A stretch of 64,000 nt of DNA, taken from Amorphus sp040750475. Lineage in GTDB: Bacteria; Pseudomonadota; Alphaproteobacteria; Rhizobiales; Amorphaceae. The stretch covers positions 434,001-498,000 of the forward strand of contig NZ_JABJVY010000001.1 in the NCBI RefSeq assembly GCF_040750475.1, read 5' to 3'. A program made the translations under genes and the position numbers. The number at the start of each line of letters is the position of its first letter. Positions within the stretch are counted from its first letter, which is position 1. The notes beneath the pieces are model-generated. The model was not told where the DNA came from. It ran no database searches and saw only the letters and a program-made list of their open reading frames with translations. Below, one piece after another: positions 55,659-64,000 of the stretch.

Positions 55659-56870
55659 GTGACACACAAGACCCATCTCGCGCTGGCCGGCTTTGCCGCG
55701 ACAGCGATCGCCTTTGGGCCCGCGCGCATGGGCTTCGGGCTATTTTTGCCCGAGTTCCGGGACACGTTCCGCCTCACGAGCACGGTTGCAGGCCTGATCG
55801 CCAGCTCCGGCTTCCTGGCGTTCCTGGCCACACTGCCGCTGGCGGCCGTGTTGAACTCGAGGCTGGGTCCGAGATGCCCGGTCGTGACTGGGTCGTTGTC
55901 GGCTGCGATCGGGTTCGCGACGGTCGCGCTGGCGTCGGACGCTGTCTGGCTCACTGTCGGCGTGGTGTTTGCCGGCGCAAGCGCCGGCCTGTGCTGGGCA
56001 CCCTTCAACGACGCGACGGAACGGGTCGTTTCCGAAGACGCGCGCAGCGGCGTGCTCTCCACTGTCGCCACGGGAACCAGCGTCGGGGTTGCCGGCGCCG
56101 CTCTCCTGGCACTGGCCGTTACCTATGACCAGATCGCCTGGCCGGCGTCTTGGCTCGCTTTCGCGGTGGCCGCGGCTTTGACCGTCGCCGCCACCTCGGC
56201 CGCGCTGCCGGCCGGCCAGACCGGGTCCGACACTCAAGGCGCCCTGGCGGGGACGCAAGCGCTTCTCTGCCGGCAGGCGGTCCCGCTCTACAGTGCCGCG
56301 CTGTGCTTCGGGGCGACCAACGCGATCTATCTGTCCTTTGCAGCCGACCGTGTCGTCACCGCCGGCGGGCTGCCGGGTCTTCCGGAAACGGCCGCCGCCG
56401 CCGTGATCTTCTTCAGCTACGGCACGGTCGGGATGCTGGGTCTGATGACCGGGCGGATCGAGGCAGCCATCGGGCTCGACCGGCTGCTGCGGGCGATTTT
56501 CTCCGCAGCAGCCTTGTCGCTCGTCCTGATCGCGCTGGCACCCACATCCTGGCCCGCCGTTCTCATCTCGTCGGGCCTACACGGCGCAGCACTGATGGCG
56601 GTCAGTGCCGTGTTTTCGTTCTGGAGCCTGCGGTTGTTCCCCGGTCGTGGAACGCTCGGCTTCACGGCCACGTTGATCGCCGTCGCGGTCGGCAGCGTCG
56701 TCGGACCCGCCATTGCCGGCGTTCTGGCCGACAGCATCGGATCCGAGGCCACCTTCCTGGTTGCCGGCCTGCCCGCGCTTCTGACCGCACTCTGGCCGAG
56801 CACGGTCGGCAATAACCCCGGTCCGCCGCGCGCACCGGGACGACGAAGGATCGGCTACCGGATCTGCTGA
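55659..56870 (+). CDS. major facilitator superfamily transporter
   Basis: A 403-residue protein with about 12 hydrophobic segments and MFS spacing. It begins MTHKTHLALAGFAATAIAFG, with GFGLFLPEFRDTF, a loop ending SRLGPRCPVV, WAPFNDATERVV, and a second half with GTVGMLGLMTGRIEAAIGLDRLLR. This resembles the YbfB-type/CynX-like MFS group of unknown substrate. The start is GTG at 55659. Its 3' end overlaps the convergent dienelactone hydrolase gene by 16 bases. Confidence 0.85.
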   Translation: MTHKTHLALAGFAATAIAFGPARMGFGLFLPEFRDTFRLTSTVAGLIASSGFLAFLATLPLAAVLNSRLGPRCPVVTGSLSAAIGFATVALASDAVWLTVGVVFAGASAGLCWAPFNDATERVVSEDARSGVLSTVATGTSVGVAGAALLALAVTYDQIAWPASWLAFAVAAALTVAATSAALPAGQTGSDTQGALAGTQALLCRQAVPLYSAALCFGATNAIYLSFAADRVVTAGGLPGLPETAAAAVIFFSYGTVGMLGLMTGRIEAAIGLDRLLRAIFSAAALSLVLIALAPTSWPAVLISSGLHGAALMAVSAVFSFWSLRLFPGRGTLGFTATLIAVAVGSVVGPAIAGVLADSIGSEATFLVAGLPALLTALWPSTVGNNPGPPRAPGRRRIGYRIC

Positions 56871-57634
56871 TCCAGGAACCCGAGCAGCGCTATCCAGGAC
56901 TTGCGATCGGCGGTGGCGTCGTAACGCGACGTCTCGCCTTTCGCCGACCACTCGGTGAAGGAGTGGCGGGCGCCGGAATAAAGCTGAACCTCGAAGTCGA
57001 CCCCGTCCTTGTTCATCGCGGCCACAAGGTCGGCAACCTGCGACATCGGCGCCGCCGGATCCTCCGAGCCGTGCAGAATCAGGATCGGGGCCTCGACGTT
57101 GGTGTAGTCCTGACCGTCGGGTGTTCCGAGGCCGCCATGGAATGTCACGAAGCCATCGACATCGGCGCCCGAGCGCGCAAATTCCAATGCCGCCGCGCCG
57201 CCGAAGCAGTAGCCCATCACCACCACGTCGTCCTCGACACCGTCCATCCGCAGCGCGGCTTCCAGCCCGCCCGCCAAGCGAGCGCGCAAGGCTGCCCGGT
57301 CGCTGTAGAGCTTGCCGGACTCCGCCTTCTTGTCCTCCGTTGTCGTGGGTCGCACGCCCTTGCCGTAGACGTCGACGGCGAAGGCCGCATAGCCAAGCTC
57401 GGCGAGCATTTCGGCCCGGCGCTGCTCATACTCGGTGAGACCGTCCCAATCGTGGATGATCAAAACCAGCGGCTGCTCCGGCCCGGCCCCGTCGTTGATC
57501 GCGAAATAGCCTTCGAAGGACTGGCCATCGACGTCGTAAGTGACGGACCGGGTGACGATATCGGCGGCCGCGGGCGTGGCCGTCCCTGCGACGAGGAGTG
57601 CGGCGGCTGCAATCCGGATAGGCATGGCAGTCAT
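56855..57634 (-). CDS. dienelactone hydrolase family protein, exported
   Basis: A 259-residue alpha/beta hydrolase with a signal peptide (MTAMPIRIAAAALLVAGTAT then PAAAD). The catalytic set is nucleophile Cys in VMGYCFGGAAALEFA, Asp in LHGSEDPAAPM and His in SGARHSFTEW, as in dienelactone hydrolase. An early LIIHDWDGLTEYEQRRAEML is also typical. Being exported, it is unlikely to serve the catechol pathway. The ATG at 57634 has gggagg upstream; the frame is open to 57742 but that part lacks a signal. Confidence 0.9.
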   Translation of the reverse strand: MTAMPIRIAAAALLVAGTATPAAADIVTRSVTYDVDGQSFEGYFAINDGAGPEQPLVLIIHDWDGLTEYEQRRAEMLAELGYAAFAVDVYGKGVRPTTTEDKKAESGKLYSDRAALRARLAGGLEAALRMDGVEDDVVVMGYCFGGAAALEFARSGADVDGFVTFHGGLGTPDGQDYTNVEAPILILHGSEDPAAPMSQVADLVAAMNKDGVDFEVQLYSGARHSFTEWSAKGETSRYDATADRKSWIALLGFLDQQIR

Positions 57635-57866
57635 GTGGTCGACCTCCCTGATGGACAGACAAGCGCAGCGCATGCGCGATTGGCGCGTTTCCAGGCGAGG
57701 AGAACCCCCGTTCTCCGTCCGGAAACGCGTCAAACCAATCACCCAATGCTCGCCCTTCGCAACATAGGGCGATCAGACAGGAGGGAAGGGGCCGGCGGAT
57801 AACATCGCCGCGAGGTGAGCGGGGCCAAGCAATCACAGGAGAAGTGCGAAGCGGTTTTCCCGGCTT

Positions 57867-57896
57867 GCGAAGCCAGCGCGCGACCGCGCGCCGGCC
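57867..57896. repeat. composite extragenic repeat, 30-base core, copy A
   Basis: The 30-base core beginning GCGAAGCCAGCGCGCGACCG is identical at 62577-62606. It lies in the 448-base gap between the dienelactone hydrolase and M48 genes, next to the ACCGGTTCCCAC repeats. The gap holds no gene. Confidence 0.85.
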
Positions 57897-57985
57897 CCTA
57901 TGGGCCGCCCCGTCCGGAGCGAAGCGGCGAAGCCGCGACAGCGTGAGGACAAAAAGCTTCCCACGTTCGCTCGCTTTGGGCTTTT

Positions 57986-58024
57986 CCCGGACGGAAAACC
58001 GGTTCCCACTTTTCCTGGCTTTGG
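57986..58024. repeat. CCCGGACGGAAAACCGGTTC repeat, copy 1
   Basis: One of four copies of a roughly 35-40-base repeat beginning CCCGGACGGAAAACCGGTTC and continuing CCCACTTTTCCTGG. It precedes copy 2 by 18 bases. Confidence 0.85.
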
Positions 58025-58042
58025 CTTTTTCCCGACGCAAAG

Positions 58043-58080
58043 CCCGGACGGAAAACCGGTTCCCACTTTTCCTGGCTTTG
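58043..58080. repeat. CCCGGACGGAAAACCGGTTC repeat, copy 2
   Basis: Second copy, identical to copy 1 through CCTGGCTTTG. It ends 2 bases before the stop codon of the M48 protease gene. Confidence 0.85.
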
Positions 58081-58082
58081 CT

Positions 58083-59573
58083 TTAGTCCGCGACGATCTT
58101 GACGAGTTCGCCGGGCACCAGCGGGTTGTCGGCGTCGATGCCGTTCAACACCTCGAACAGATTGCGCTGCTCGCCCGACGCCACGCCCTGCATACGGGCG
58201 GACAAGCTCTCCACCGTATCGCTCGGCTGGACCGTCACGACCCGGACGCGAAGCGGCTTCAGGCCGTTGCGCTCGGTGCGGGAAAGCCGGGAGAACGAGC
58301 CGAAGGTCTCCTCGAAGCTGGTGTCGAACCGGCCGGACGGCCGCGAGGTCGCGAAGATGAACCGGTAGACCCGGCTGCCGGCCGTTACCACGCCGATGCG
58401 GAACGACCAGCCCTCGGCAATCGCCGAGGCGCTCGCCGCCGGCATGCCGTTGATCGTCTCCTCCCGGACACTGTCTTCGATCAGGCCCTTTACCCAACCG
58501 GAGCGCAGATAGTCGGTGAGCGACATACCTTCCGGCAGCGCCACGCCGTCGAAGCGCAAGGCGGTCCGGTCGCCGTCGGTCGCGAGCACCGCCTCGGGCG
58601 TGTTCTTCAAGACGAAGCCCGGTGGAACGGTGAAGCCGATCCCGAGGGCGGCATGCAGATATTGCCGGCCGCGCACATAGCCCTCGCGCGGATCGTCGCC
58701 GTAGAGCATGCCGTCGAGGCTGTTGAGGTAGGCGTCGCGCTCCTGCTCGCCGATGCCGGGCGCGCCGAACTGGCGCGCTGCTCGCCTGGCGAGTTCGATC
58801 CGCGACGGGGTGGAGGGATGCGACGACAGGAAGTCGAGCCCCTTGCTACCCGCCGAAACGCTCTGCAATTGCGCGTAGCGCGCCATCTTGGAGAGGAAAC
58901 GCGAAGCGGCGAACGGATCGAAACCGGCGGCCGCAAGCGTGCGCACGCCGACGGAATCGGCTTCCAGCTCCTGATCCTGGCTGAAACGGGCGAGCGAAAG
59001 CTGCGTGGTTTCCCGCGCCTGCTGAGCGGCTTCGGAATCCCGCACCATGTTGGAGACGACGCGGTTGGCGACCGCGATCGCCTGGGCGCGCCGCTGGCGC
59101 GCCACCGCGTGTTGCGCCGTCACGTGCGCCATCTCGTGGGCGATCACCGCGGCAACCTCGGAACGGTCGCTCGCCAGCGCCAAAAGGCCGCGGGTGATAT
59201 AGAGGTGGCCCGTTGGCAGCGCGAAGGCGTTGATCGCCGGCGAATTCAGGATGGTGATGCGATAGGAGCGGCTCGGATCGTCTGAGGCCGCGACCAGACG
59301 CCCGACCACGCGCGCCACGGTCCGCTCCACCTTGGGATCGGAATAGACGCCGCCATAGGCCTCGATCAGCCGTTCGTGCTCGCGGATCTCGCTCGAGGGT
59401 GCCTGGGCCGGCTCCTGCGCCACGATGGAATTGACCGGCGAACTCGACGTGATGATCGGATCGCCCGTGGGCGTCAGCACGCATGCGGTCAAGCCGGCCA
59501 CCAGGCCGCACGCAGCCATCGCCCGTCCCAAAAGACGAGCGGCGCCATTCCGGAATGGAGCTGCCATGACCAT
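58083..59573 (-). CDS. M48 family metalloprotease, lipoprotein
   Basis: A 496-residue protein. The N-terminal signal ends in a lipobox, GLVAGLTAC, near residues 22-30, so it is probably a lipoprotein. The zinc site HEMAHVTAQHA lies near residue 140, with the third ligand in QELEADSVGVRTLAAAG. The C-terminal part has a LysM-like ending (VQPSDTVESLSARMQG). This is the BepA/YfgC-like group acting on outer-membrane assembly or quality control. The ATG at 59573 is used; a GTG at 59621 is open but lacks a signal before it. Two extragenic repeats lie just downstream. Confidence 0.9.
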   Translation of the reverse strand: MVMAAPFRNGAARLLGRAMAACGLVAGLTACVLTPTGDPIITSSSPVNSIVAQEPAQAPSSEIREHERLIEAYGGVYSDPKVERTVARVVGRLVAASDDPSRSYRITILNSPAINAFALPTGHLYITRGLLALASDRSEVAAVIAHEMAHVTAQHAVARQRRAQAIAVANRVVSNMVRDSEAAQQARETTQLSLARFSQDQELEADSVGVRTLAAAGFDPFAASRFLSKMARYAQLQSVSAGSKGLDFLSSHPSTPSRIELARRAARQFGAPGIGEQERDAYLNSLDGMLYGDDPREGYVRGRQYLHAALGIGFTVPPGFVLKNTPEAVLATDGDRTALRFDGVALPEGMSLTDYLRSGWVKGLIEDSVREETINGMPAASASAIAEGWSFRIGVVTAGSRVYRFIFATSRPSGRFDTSFEETFGSFSRLSRTERNGLKPLRVRVVTVQPSDTVESLSARMQGVASGEQRNLFEVLNGIDADNPLVPGELVKIVAD

Positions 59574-59648
59574 CAACGTCAATCGAATCCATATTGATCG
59601 GAACGAGACCGGGGGCGACACCCAAAGCCGCGCGCTAATCCCGACGCC

Positions 59649-60455
59649 TCATCGATCTTCTTCACCTTCCAAAGGCTCGATCTGCGCTGGGTTCCAGACG
59701 CGGACCAACACCCCGTTCCAGCTTTCCAACAGGCCGCGCACCCGGATCCGTCGTCCCTTGAGCCGATCGAGGTCCCGGCTTTCGTGCTCCCACGAGCCGA
59801 GATCGGATACGGGGACCATCACCGTGAAATCAACCGACCAATCGTGTCCGAAGTTCAAATAGTGATTCGTTTGTGTCGTTCCCACCGAAAGAACGCGCCC
59901 CTCGACCAGGGCATAGGTACCGACGGCCGCCGCAAGCTTAGGATCGTCAGCTTGACGAATCCTCAATGCACCGTCCCAAATCCCCGCCCGATCACGACGC
60001 GCCGTCCGCTCCGCCGCCAGAAGCGCGGGAACACACGCGGCGTCCATAACCTCCGGTACGACGAACGCGAAACCCTCCCGCACCAGGCTCTCCTGGAGCG
60101 ACGGCGCAGCACCCTTCACGGCAACCTGGGCGAGAAAACGGCCATAGCGATCATTTGCGATCGGATTGAGGCGCACTGGGGTGCCGATCAGCCCCGTCAG
60201 CCGGCGCAGGGCCTCGGGCCGCCCCGCCTCGGGGATTGCGATATCGGCCAGCTTGACCGCCCGGCCGTCGGCAAGATGCAGCGTGGCATCCGCCGAAACG
60301 GCGTCGACCACCGCGTCTTGCGGGCGCTCTCTGGAACAAGCGGAGGTGCCGCCCTGCGCCTTTCCGCCGATCGTCGGGAGGAAGATCGCAAGCACGGCGC
60401 CAACGGCCGCCAGTCCGCACCACCGGAGACATCGTCTCCGGGCCGGCGACAGCAC
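59649..60455 (-). CDS. thermonuclease-like (SNase) protein
   Basis: A 268-residue protein with a hydrophobic N-terminal segment (CGLAAVGAVLAIFLPTIGG) and an SNase-like OB domain: DAVVDAVSADATLHLADGRAVKLADIAIPE, NDRYGRFLAQV and REGFAFVVPEV. The catalytic R-x-x-E-R pattern of staphylococcal nuclease is only partly visible, so activity is uncertain. The start is GTG at 60455, 22 bases past the hbd stop. An ATG at 60560 would overlap hbd by 83 bases and is disfavoured. It is read in the same direction as hbd. Confidence 0.75.
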   Translation of the reverse strand: MLSPARRRCLRWCGLAAVGAVLAIFLPTIGGKAQGGTSACSRERPQDAVVDAVSADATLHLADGRAVKLADIAIPEAGRPEALRRLTGLIGTPVRLNPIANDRYGRFLAQVAVKGAAPSLQESLVREGFAFVVPEVMDAACVPALLAAERTARRDRAGIWDGALRIRQADDPKLAAAVGTYALVEGRVLSVGTTQTNHYLNFGHDWSVDFTVMVPVSDLGSWEHESRDLDRLKGRRIRVRGLLESWNGVLVRVWNPAQIEPLEGEEDR

Positions 60456-60477
60456 CGCGGCGCCGGCGCGCGCTGCG

Positions 60478-61356
60478 TCAGCGGGTCGGAACCGGCTTGT
60501 CGCCGCGATAGTCGTAGAAGCCGCGTCCGGCCTTGCGGCCAAGCCAACCCGCCTCGACATATTTCACCAGCAGCGGACAGGGCCGATATTTGGAATCGGC
60601 AAGCCCCTCATAAAGCACCTGCATAATAGAGAGGCAGGTGTCGAGGCCGATGAAATCGGCGAGCTGCAGCGGCCCCATCGGGTGGTTGGCGCCGAGCCGC
60701 ATGGCGGTGTCGATCGCCTCGACCGAGCCCACGCCCTCGTAGAGCGTGTAGATCGCCTCGTTGATCATCGGAAGCAGGATCCGATTGACCATGAAGGCGG
60801 GGAAATCCTCCGCAACGGCCGCTGTCTTGCCAAGCTTCGCCACGAACCGCTTGGCCGCTTCGAAGGTCTCGTCCTCCGTCGCGATGCCGCGCACCAGCTC
60901 GACCAGCTCCATGACCGGAACCGGGTTCATGAAGTGGACGCCGATGAAGCGCTCCGGACGGTCGGTCGACGCCGCCAGCCGGGTAATGGAAATCGACGAG
61001 GTGTTGGTGGCGAGCATCGCCTCCGGCTTCAGGAGCGGGCAGACCTGGGAAAAGATCTTGCGCTTGATCTGCTCGTTTTCCGTCGCCGACTCGATGATCA
61101 GGTCGACATCGCCCAGGGCGTCGAGATGCTCGGCCGGCCCGATCCGCTCCAGCGCGGCCTGGCGAACCTCGTCGGAGATCTTCCCCGACCCGACCTGCCG
61201 GGTCATGTTGCCGTTAATCGAGGCCAGCCCGGACTGGACCCGATCCATGGACACGTCGTTGATCAGGACGTCGAATCCACCCAACGCGCAGACATGGGCG
61301 ATGCCGCTGCCCATTTGTCCCGCGCCGATCACGCCCACTTTCTTGATTTCGACCAT
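60478..61356 (-). CDS. 3-hydroxybutyryl-CoA dehydrogenase
   Basis: A 292-residue NAD-dependent dehydrogenase. Start MVEIKKVGVIGAGQMGSGIA, with the Rossmann GxGxxG as GAGQMG. Then ATNTSSISITRLA, FIGVHFMNPVPVMELVELVRG (catalytic His) and PAFMVNRILLPMINEA, all typical of Hbd/PaaH. It oxidises 3-hydroxyacyl-CoA in fatty acid or butyrate metabolism. The ATG at 61356 is used with gaggacgga upstream. It follows etfB-etfA, the flavoprotein partner of acyl-CoA dehydrogenases; this order is conserved in Rhizobiales. Confidence 0.94.
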   Translation of the reverse strand: MVEIKKVGVIGAGQMGSGIAHVCALGGFDVLINDVSMDRVQSGLASINGNMTRQVGSGKISDEVRQAALERIGPAEHLDALGDVDLIIESATENEQIKRKIFSQVCPLLKPEAMLATNTSSISITRLAASTDRPERFIGVHFMNPVPVMELVELVRGIATEDETFEAAKRFVAKLGKTAAVAEDFPAFMVNRILLPMINEAIYTLYEGVGSVEAIDTAMRLGANHPMGPLQLADFIGLDTCLSIMQVLYEGLADSKYRPCPLLVKYVEAGWLGRKAGRGFYDYRGDKPVPTR

Positions 61357-61485
61357 TCCGTCCTCGATCGGTACCCATCTCACGCGCCGTCGGCGCGACT
61401 GTGGGTCAATCCTTTGCGCTGCACAAGACGTTCGGGCGGCAGCGACATACTTTGCCCGCCCGCTGTGGCCGATCCGGCGCAGCCG

Positions 61486-62421
61486 CTACTTGCCGAGCGC
61501 CTGCTTGAGTTCCGGCAGGACCTGGAACAGGTCGGCGACGAGACCATAGTCGGCGACCTGGAAGATCGGCGCGTCCTCGTCCTTGTTGATGGCGACGATG
61601 ACGCGGGAATCCTTCATGCCCGCCAGATGCTGGATCGCCCCGGAGATGCCGCAGGCGATGTAGAGGTCCGGCGCCACGACCTTGCCAGTCTGGCCGACCT
61701 GAAGATCGTTGGGCGCATAGCCGGCGTCCACCGCCGCGCGCGAGGCGCCGATCGCCGCCCCCAACGCGTCCGCCACCGGCGTCATGACCTCCTGGAACTT
61801 TTCCGCCGAGCCCAGCGCCCGGCCCCCGGAGATGATGATCCTCGCCGACGTCAGATCCGGACGATCCGATTCCGACAGGCTCTCGCCCACGAACGACGAC
61901 AGGCCGGAGTCCGCCGGCGCGGAGACCTCTTCCACCGGCGCCGACCCACCGGTGCCCACCGCCTGGAACGACGCGGTGCGGATCGTCATCACCTTCTTGG
62001 CATCCGACGACTTCACGGTCTGCACCGCGTTGCCGGCATAGATCGGACGCTTGAAGGTGTCCGGCCCTTCCACCGACATCACCTCGGAAATCTGCATGAC
62101 GTCGAGAAGGGCCGCCACGCGCGGCATCACGTTCTTGCCCGCGGTCGTCGCCGGCGCCACCAGCGCGTCGTAGCCGTCGGCCAACGACACGATCAGGTCC
62201 GCCATCGGCTCCGCCATCATCGCCTGAAGCCCATCCGCCTCGGCCAGCAGAACCTTGGAAACCCCCTCCAGCGCGGCCGCCTCGTCGGCCACGGCGCGGC
62301 AGTCCTTGCCCGCGACCAGCACATGCACGTCGCCGCCGAGCGCGCTCGCAGCGCTCAAGGCCTTCGCCGTCTGCTCGCTCAGGCTGGTGTTGTCGTGGGC
62401 GGCAATGAGAAGCGTCGTCAT
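61486..62421 (-). CDS. etfA: electron transfer flavoprotein alpha subunit
   Basis: A 311-residue EtfA. The N-terminal domain begins MTTLLIAAHDNTSLSEQTAK. The C-terminal FAD domain has RIIISGGRALGSAEKFQEVM, AAIGASRAAVDAGYAPNDLQ and QTGKVVAPDLYIACGISGAIQHLAGM, the standard EtfA signature. It pairs with EtfB to pass electrons from acyl-CoA dehydrogenases to ETF-ubiquinone oxidoreductase. It lies downstream of etfB across a 294-base gap filled with repeats. Confidence 0.97.
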   Translation of the reverse strand: MTTLLIAAHDNTSLSEQTAKALSAASALGGDVHVLVAGKDCRAVADEAAALEGVSKVLLAEADGLQAMMAEPMADLIVSLADGYDALVAPATTAGKNVMPRVAALLDVMQISEVMSVEGPDTFKRPIYAGNAVQTVKSSDAKKVMTIRTASFQAVGTGGSAPVEEVSAPADSGLSSFVGESLSESDRPDLTSARIIISGGRALGSAEKFQEVMTPVADALGAAIGASRAAVDAGYAPNDLQVGQTGKVVAPDLYIACGISGAIQHLAGMKDSRVIVAINKDEDAPIFQVADYGLVADLFQVLPELKQALGK

Positions 62422-62539
62422 CGTTGTTCGTCTCTTCCGTTCTCTCGCTCCGCGCCGGCGCGCCTGAGCGGAAAGGGCCTAGAGCAGGGTCGAAAGGAAA
62501 CAGGTCCCGGTTTTCCTGGACCAGCTTTCTTTCCGCAAT

Positions 62540-62572
62540 CCCGGACGGGAAACCGGTTCCCACTTTTCCTGG
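62540..62572. repeat. CCCGGACGGAAAACCGGTTC repeat, copy 3 (diverged)
   Basis: Third copy, with GGGAAACC in place of GGAAAACC, between etfB and etfA. It directly precedes the second 30-base core. Confidence 0.8.
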
Positions 62573-62576
62573 ACCC

Positions 62577-62606
62577 GCGAAGCCAGCGCGCGACCGCGCG
62601 CCGGCC
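62577..62606. repeat. composite extragenic repeat, 30-base core, copy B
   Basis: Identical over 30 bases to 57867-57896. Both copies continue with related GGCCGCCC and GGAGC segments, so the composite element is longer than the core. Confidence 0.85.
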
Positions 62607-62676
62607 GGTTAGGCCGCCCACGCGGAGCCGCGAGCAACGCGAGCGGGCGTGAGCGGAAAAATCGTTTAGTCGCAAT

Positions 62677-62716
62677 CCCGGACGGAAAACCGGTTCCCAC
62701 TTTTTCTGGGATTGCT
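62677..62716. repeat. CCCGGACGGAAAACCGGTTC repeat, copy 4
   Basis: Fourth copy, ending at the stop codon of etfB. It differs near its end (TTTTTCTGGGATTG). Confidence 0.8.
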
Positions 62717-63465
62717 CAGAGAACCCCGGCCTCGTTCTTCAGCTTGGAGACCAGTTCGGCCACGTCGGCGACCTTGACGCCCGCCTGGCGGGCCGGCGGC
62801 TCCTCGGTCGACAGAACCTCGAGACGCGGAGCGGGGTCGACGCCGAAGTCCTCGACCGTCTTCTCGTCGATCGGCTTCTTCTTCGCCTTCATGATGTTGG
62901 GAAGCGAAGCATAGCGCGGCTCGTTGAGGCGCAGGTCCGTGGTCACGATCGCCGGCATCTTGACCTTCACGGTCTGCAGGCCGCCGTCCACCTCGCGGAT
63001 GACTTCGGCTTCCTCGCCCGAAATCGTCAGCTTGGAGGCGAAGGTGGCCTGAGCCCAGCCGAGCAGCGCCGACAGCATCTGGCCGGTCTGGTTGGAATCG
63101 TCGTCGATCGCCTGCTTGCCGAGAATGACAAGGCCCGGCTCTTCCGCCTCGACCACGCCCTTCAGCACCTTCGCCACCGCCAGCGGTTCCAGCGTCGCGT
63201 CGGTCTTTACCAGAATGCCCCGATCGGCGCCCATGGCCAGCGCGGTCCTGAGCGTCTCCTGGGCCTGCTGAGGCCCGATCGACACGGCCACGATCTCGCT
63301 CGCCGTGCCCGCTTCCTTCAGCCGGATCGCTTCTTCGACCGCGATCTCGTCGAACGGGTTCATCGACATCTTAACGTTCGCCAGATCCACGCCCGAGCCA
63401 TCCGGCTTCACACGGACCTTCACGTTGTAGTCGACAACACGCTTAACCGGCACAAGGATCTTCAT
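62716..63465 (-). CDS. etfB: electron transfer flavoprotein beta subunit
   Basis: A 249-residue EtfB beginning MKILVPVKRVVDYNVKVRVK. It has MSMNPFDEIAVEEAIRLKEAG, SIGPQQAQETLRTALAMGADRGI and the EtfB signature in VILGKQAIDDDSNQTGQMLSALLGW. It binds AMP and, with EtfA, FAD. It precedes etfA, separated by repeats that might affect the relative expression of the two subunits. Start at the ATG at 63465. Confidence 0.97.
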   Translation of the reverse strand: MKILVPVKRVVDYNVKVRVKPDGSGVDLANVKMSMNPFDEIAVEEAIRLKEAGTASEIVAVSIGPQQAQETLRTALAMGADRGILVKTDATLEPLAVAKVLKGVVEAEEPGLVILGKQAIDDDSNQTGQMLSALLGWAQATFASKLTISGEEAEVIREVDGGLQTVKVKMPAIVTTDLRLNEPRYASLPNIMKAKKKPIDEKTVEDFGVDPAPRLEVLSTEEPPARQAGVKVADVAELVSKLKNEAGVL

Positions 63466-63673
63466 TCAGTCACTCCCCAAATTCTTACCCGTGCGGTGGT
63501 CTCGGGACCTCGGCGTCGCGCGTCGTGGGAGACGCCGTCGGACCCCGTAAAGTCGCCGCGCTGCCGGGAAGTCGCGGGACCGTACTTGCGGTGCAAAAAG
63601 GTGTCAACGCACCCGCTGAGCCTCTGCCACATCAATCGTCGGCCCAACACCGCGATCGGATCGCTCCGCCGAC

Positions 63674-64000
63674 TCAGCGGGTCTGGCCGGGAACCCAGAG
63701 AACATCAGACGCGCCGCCATCGTTGGCTGCGCGCGACGCCACAAAGAAGAAATCCGACAACCGGTTCAAATAGGCGACCGCCGAGACATTGATTTCCTCC
63801 TGCGCCGCAAGTTCGACGGCATAGCGTTCGGCGCGCCGCGCGACCGTTCGGCAGTAATGCAGGTGGGCGGCAAGCGGCGTTCCGCCGGGCAGCACGAACG
63901 AGCGCAGCGGCTCCAGGTCGGCATTCAGCCGGTCGATTTCGCCTTCCAGCCGTGCCACCTGGCTGGCGACAATGCGCAGCGCCGTGTCCTCGCCGGTGCC
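63674..64000 (-). CDS. cob(I)alamin adenosyltransferase, PduO type (partial, 5' end outside)
   Basis: The last 109 codons of a PduO-type ATP:cob(I)alamin adenosyltransferase. The frame is open to the window end. Visible are DLEPLRSFVLPGGTPLAAHLH, CRTVARRAERYAV and the conserved INVSAVAYLNRLSDFFFVASR. The enzyme makes adenosylcobalamin. It is upstream of etfB in the same direction, the usual Rhizobiales order, and matches the cobalamin theme of cobS/cobT. Confidence 0.93.
   Translation of the reverse strand, partial: GTGEDTALRIVASQVARLEGEIDRLNADLEPLRSFVLPGGTPLAAHLHYCRTVARRAERYAVELAAQEEINVSAVAYLNRLSDFFFVASRAANDGGASDVLWVPGQTR

Noticed and set aside
60166..62652. An 828-codon rightward frame opposite hbd and etfA
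   Set aside because: Antisense to strongly conserved genes, with His/Arg/Asp-rich translation and no domain.

Overview
The window is a contiguous piece of a GC-rich alphaproteobacterial chromosome, most likely Hyphomicrobiales (Rhizobiales). Gene content and order support this: tRNA-Ala next to a TIGR02300 (FYDLN acid) gene and aroA-cmk-rpsA; rpoH next to carD and fdxA; an S4-domain gene overlapping a Suv3-like helicase, then rpmB; a DnaJ-like gene with cobS and cobT; and a PduO-type adenosyltransferase with etfB, etfA and hbd. I cannot name the genus.

Region 1 (1-4.9 kb) is a sulfur module: a Crp/Fnr regulator, a small membrane protein, a split YeeE/YedE transporter, an ETHE1-like metallo-beta-lactamase-fold protein and a SulP transporter. 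Between the last two lies what looks like the C-terminal stub of a sulfide:quinone oxidoreductase. Region 2 (4.9-12.1 kb) is ordinary accessory metabolism: acetyltransferase, hydrolases, cupin, DsbA-like isomerase, LysR regulator, class IV aminotransferase, TauE/SafE and LysE exporters, and a DUF1737 protein.

Region 3 (about 12.2-31.6 kb) is visibly poorer in GC and has long gene-poor gaps. It is a cell-surface island. It holds a large membrane glycosyltransferase-like protein, three methyltransferases (one with a long coiled coil), two GT4-type glycosyltransferases, and a type I secretion ABC/HlyD pair. Divergent from that pair, across a 1.3-kb spacer, is an 874-residue repetitive acidic protein with N-terminal DUF4214-like repeats. 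Its layout resembles the Caulobacter RsaA S-layer protein with RsaD/RsaE and neighbouring glycan genes. I infer a surface-layer or adhesin system in which the protein is exported by the T1SS and may be anchored to a glycan made by the neighbours. A broken IS5-family transposase lies at the right edge.

Region 4 (31.6-64 kb) is core chromosome: fatty acid hydroxylase-like protein, phytase-like esterases, tRNA-Ala, aroA-cmk-rpsA, rpoH, carD, fdxA, helicase, rpmB, queuosine precursor transporter, cobT/cobS, argG, an MFS transporter, dienelactone hydrolase, an M48 protease, a nuclease, hbd, etfA/etfB and a cut-off cobalamin adenosyltransferase. Two non-coding signals stand out here: 13 GANTC (CcrM) sites packed into 386 bases at 46.4-46.8 kb, and a composite extragenic repeat found in two intergenic gaps (57.9-58.1 and 62.5-62.7 kb). 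No CRISPR array, rRNA or intact insertion sequence was seen.
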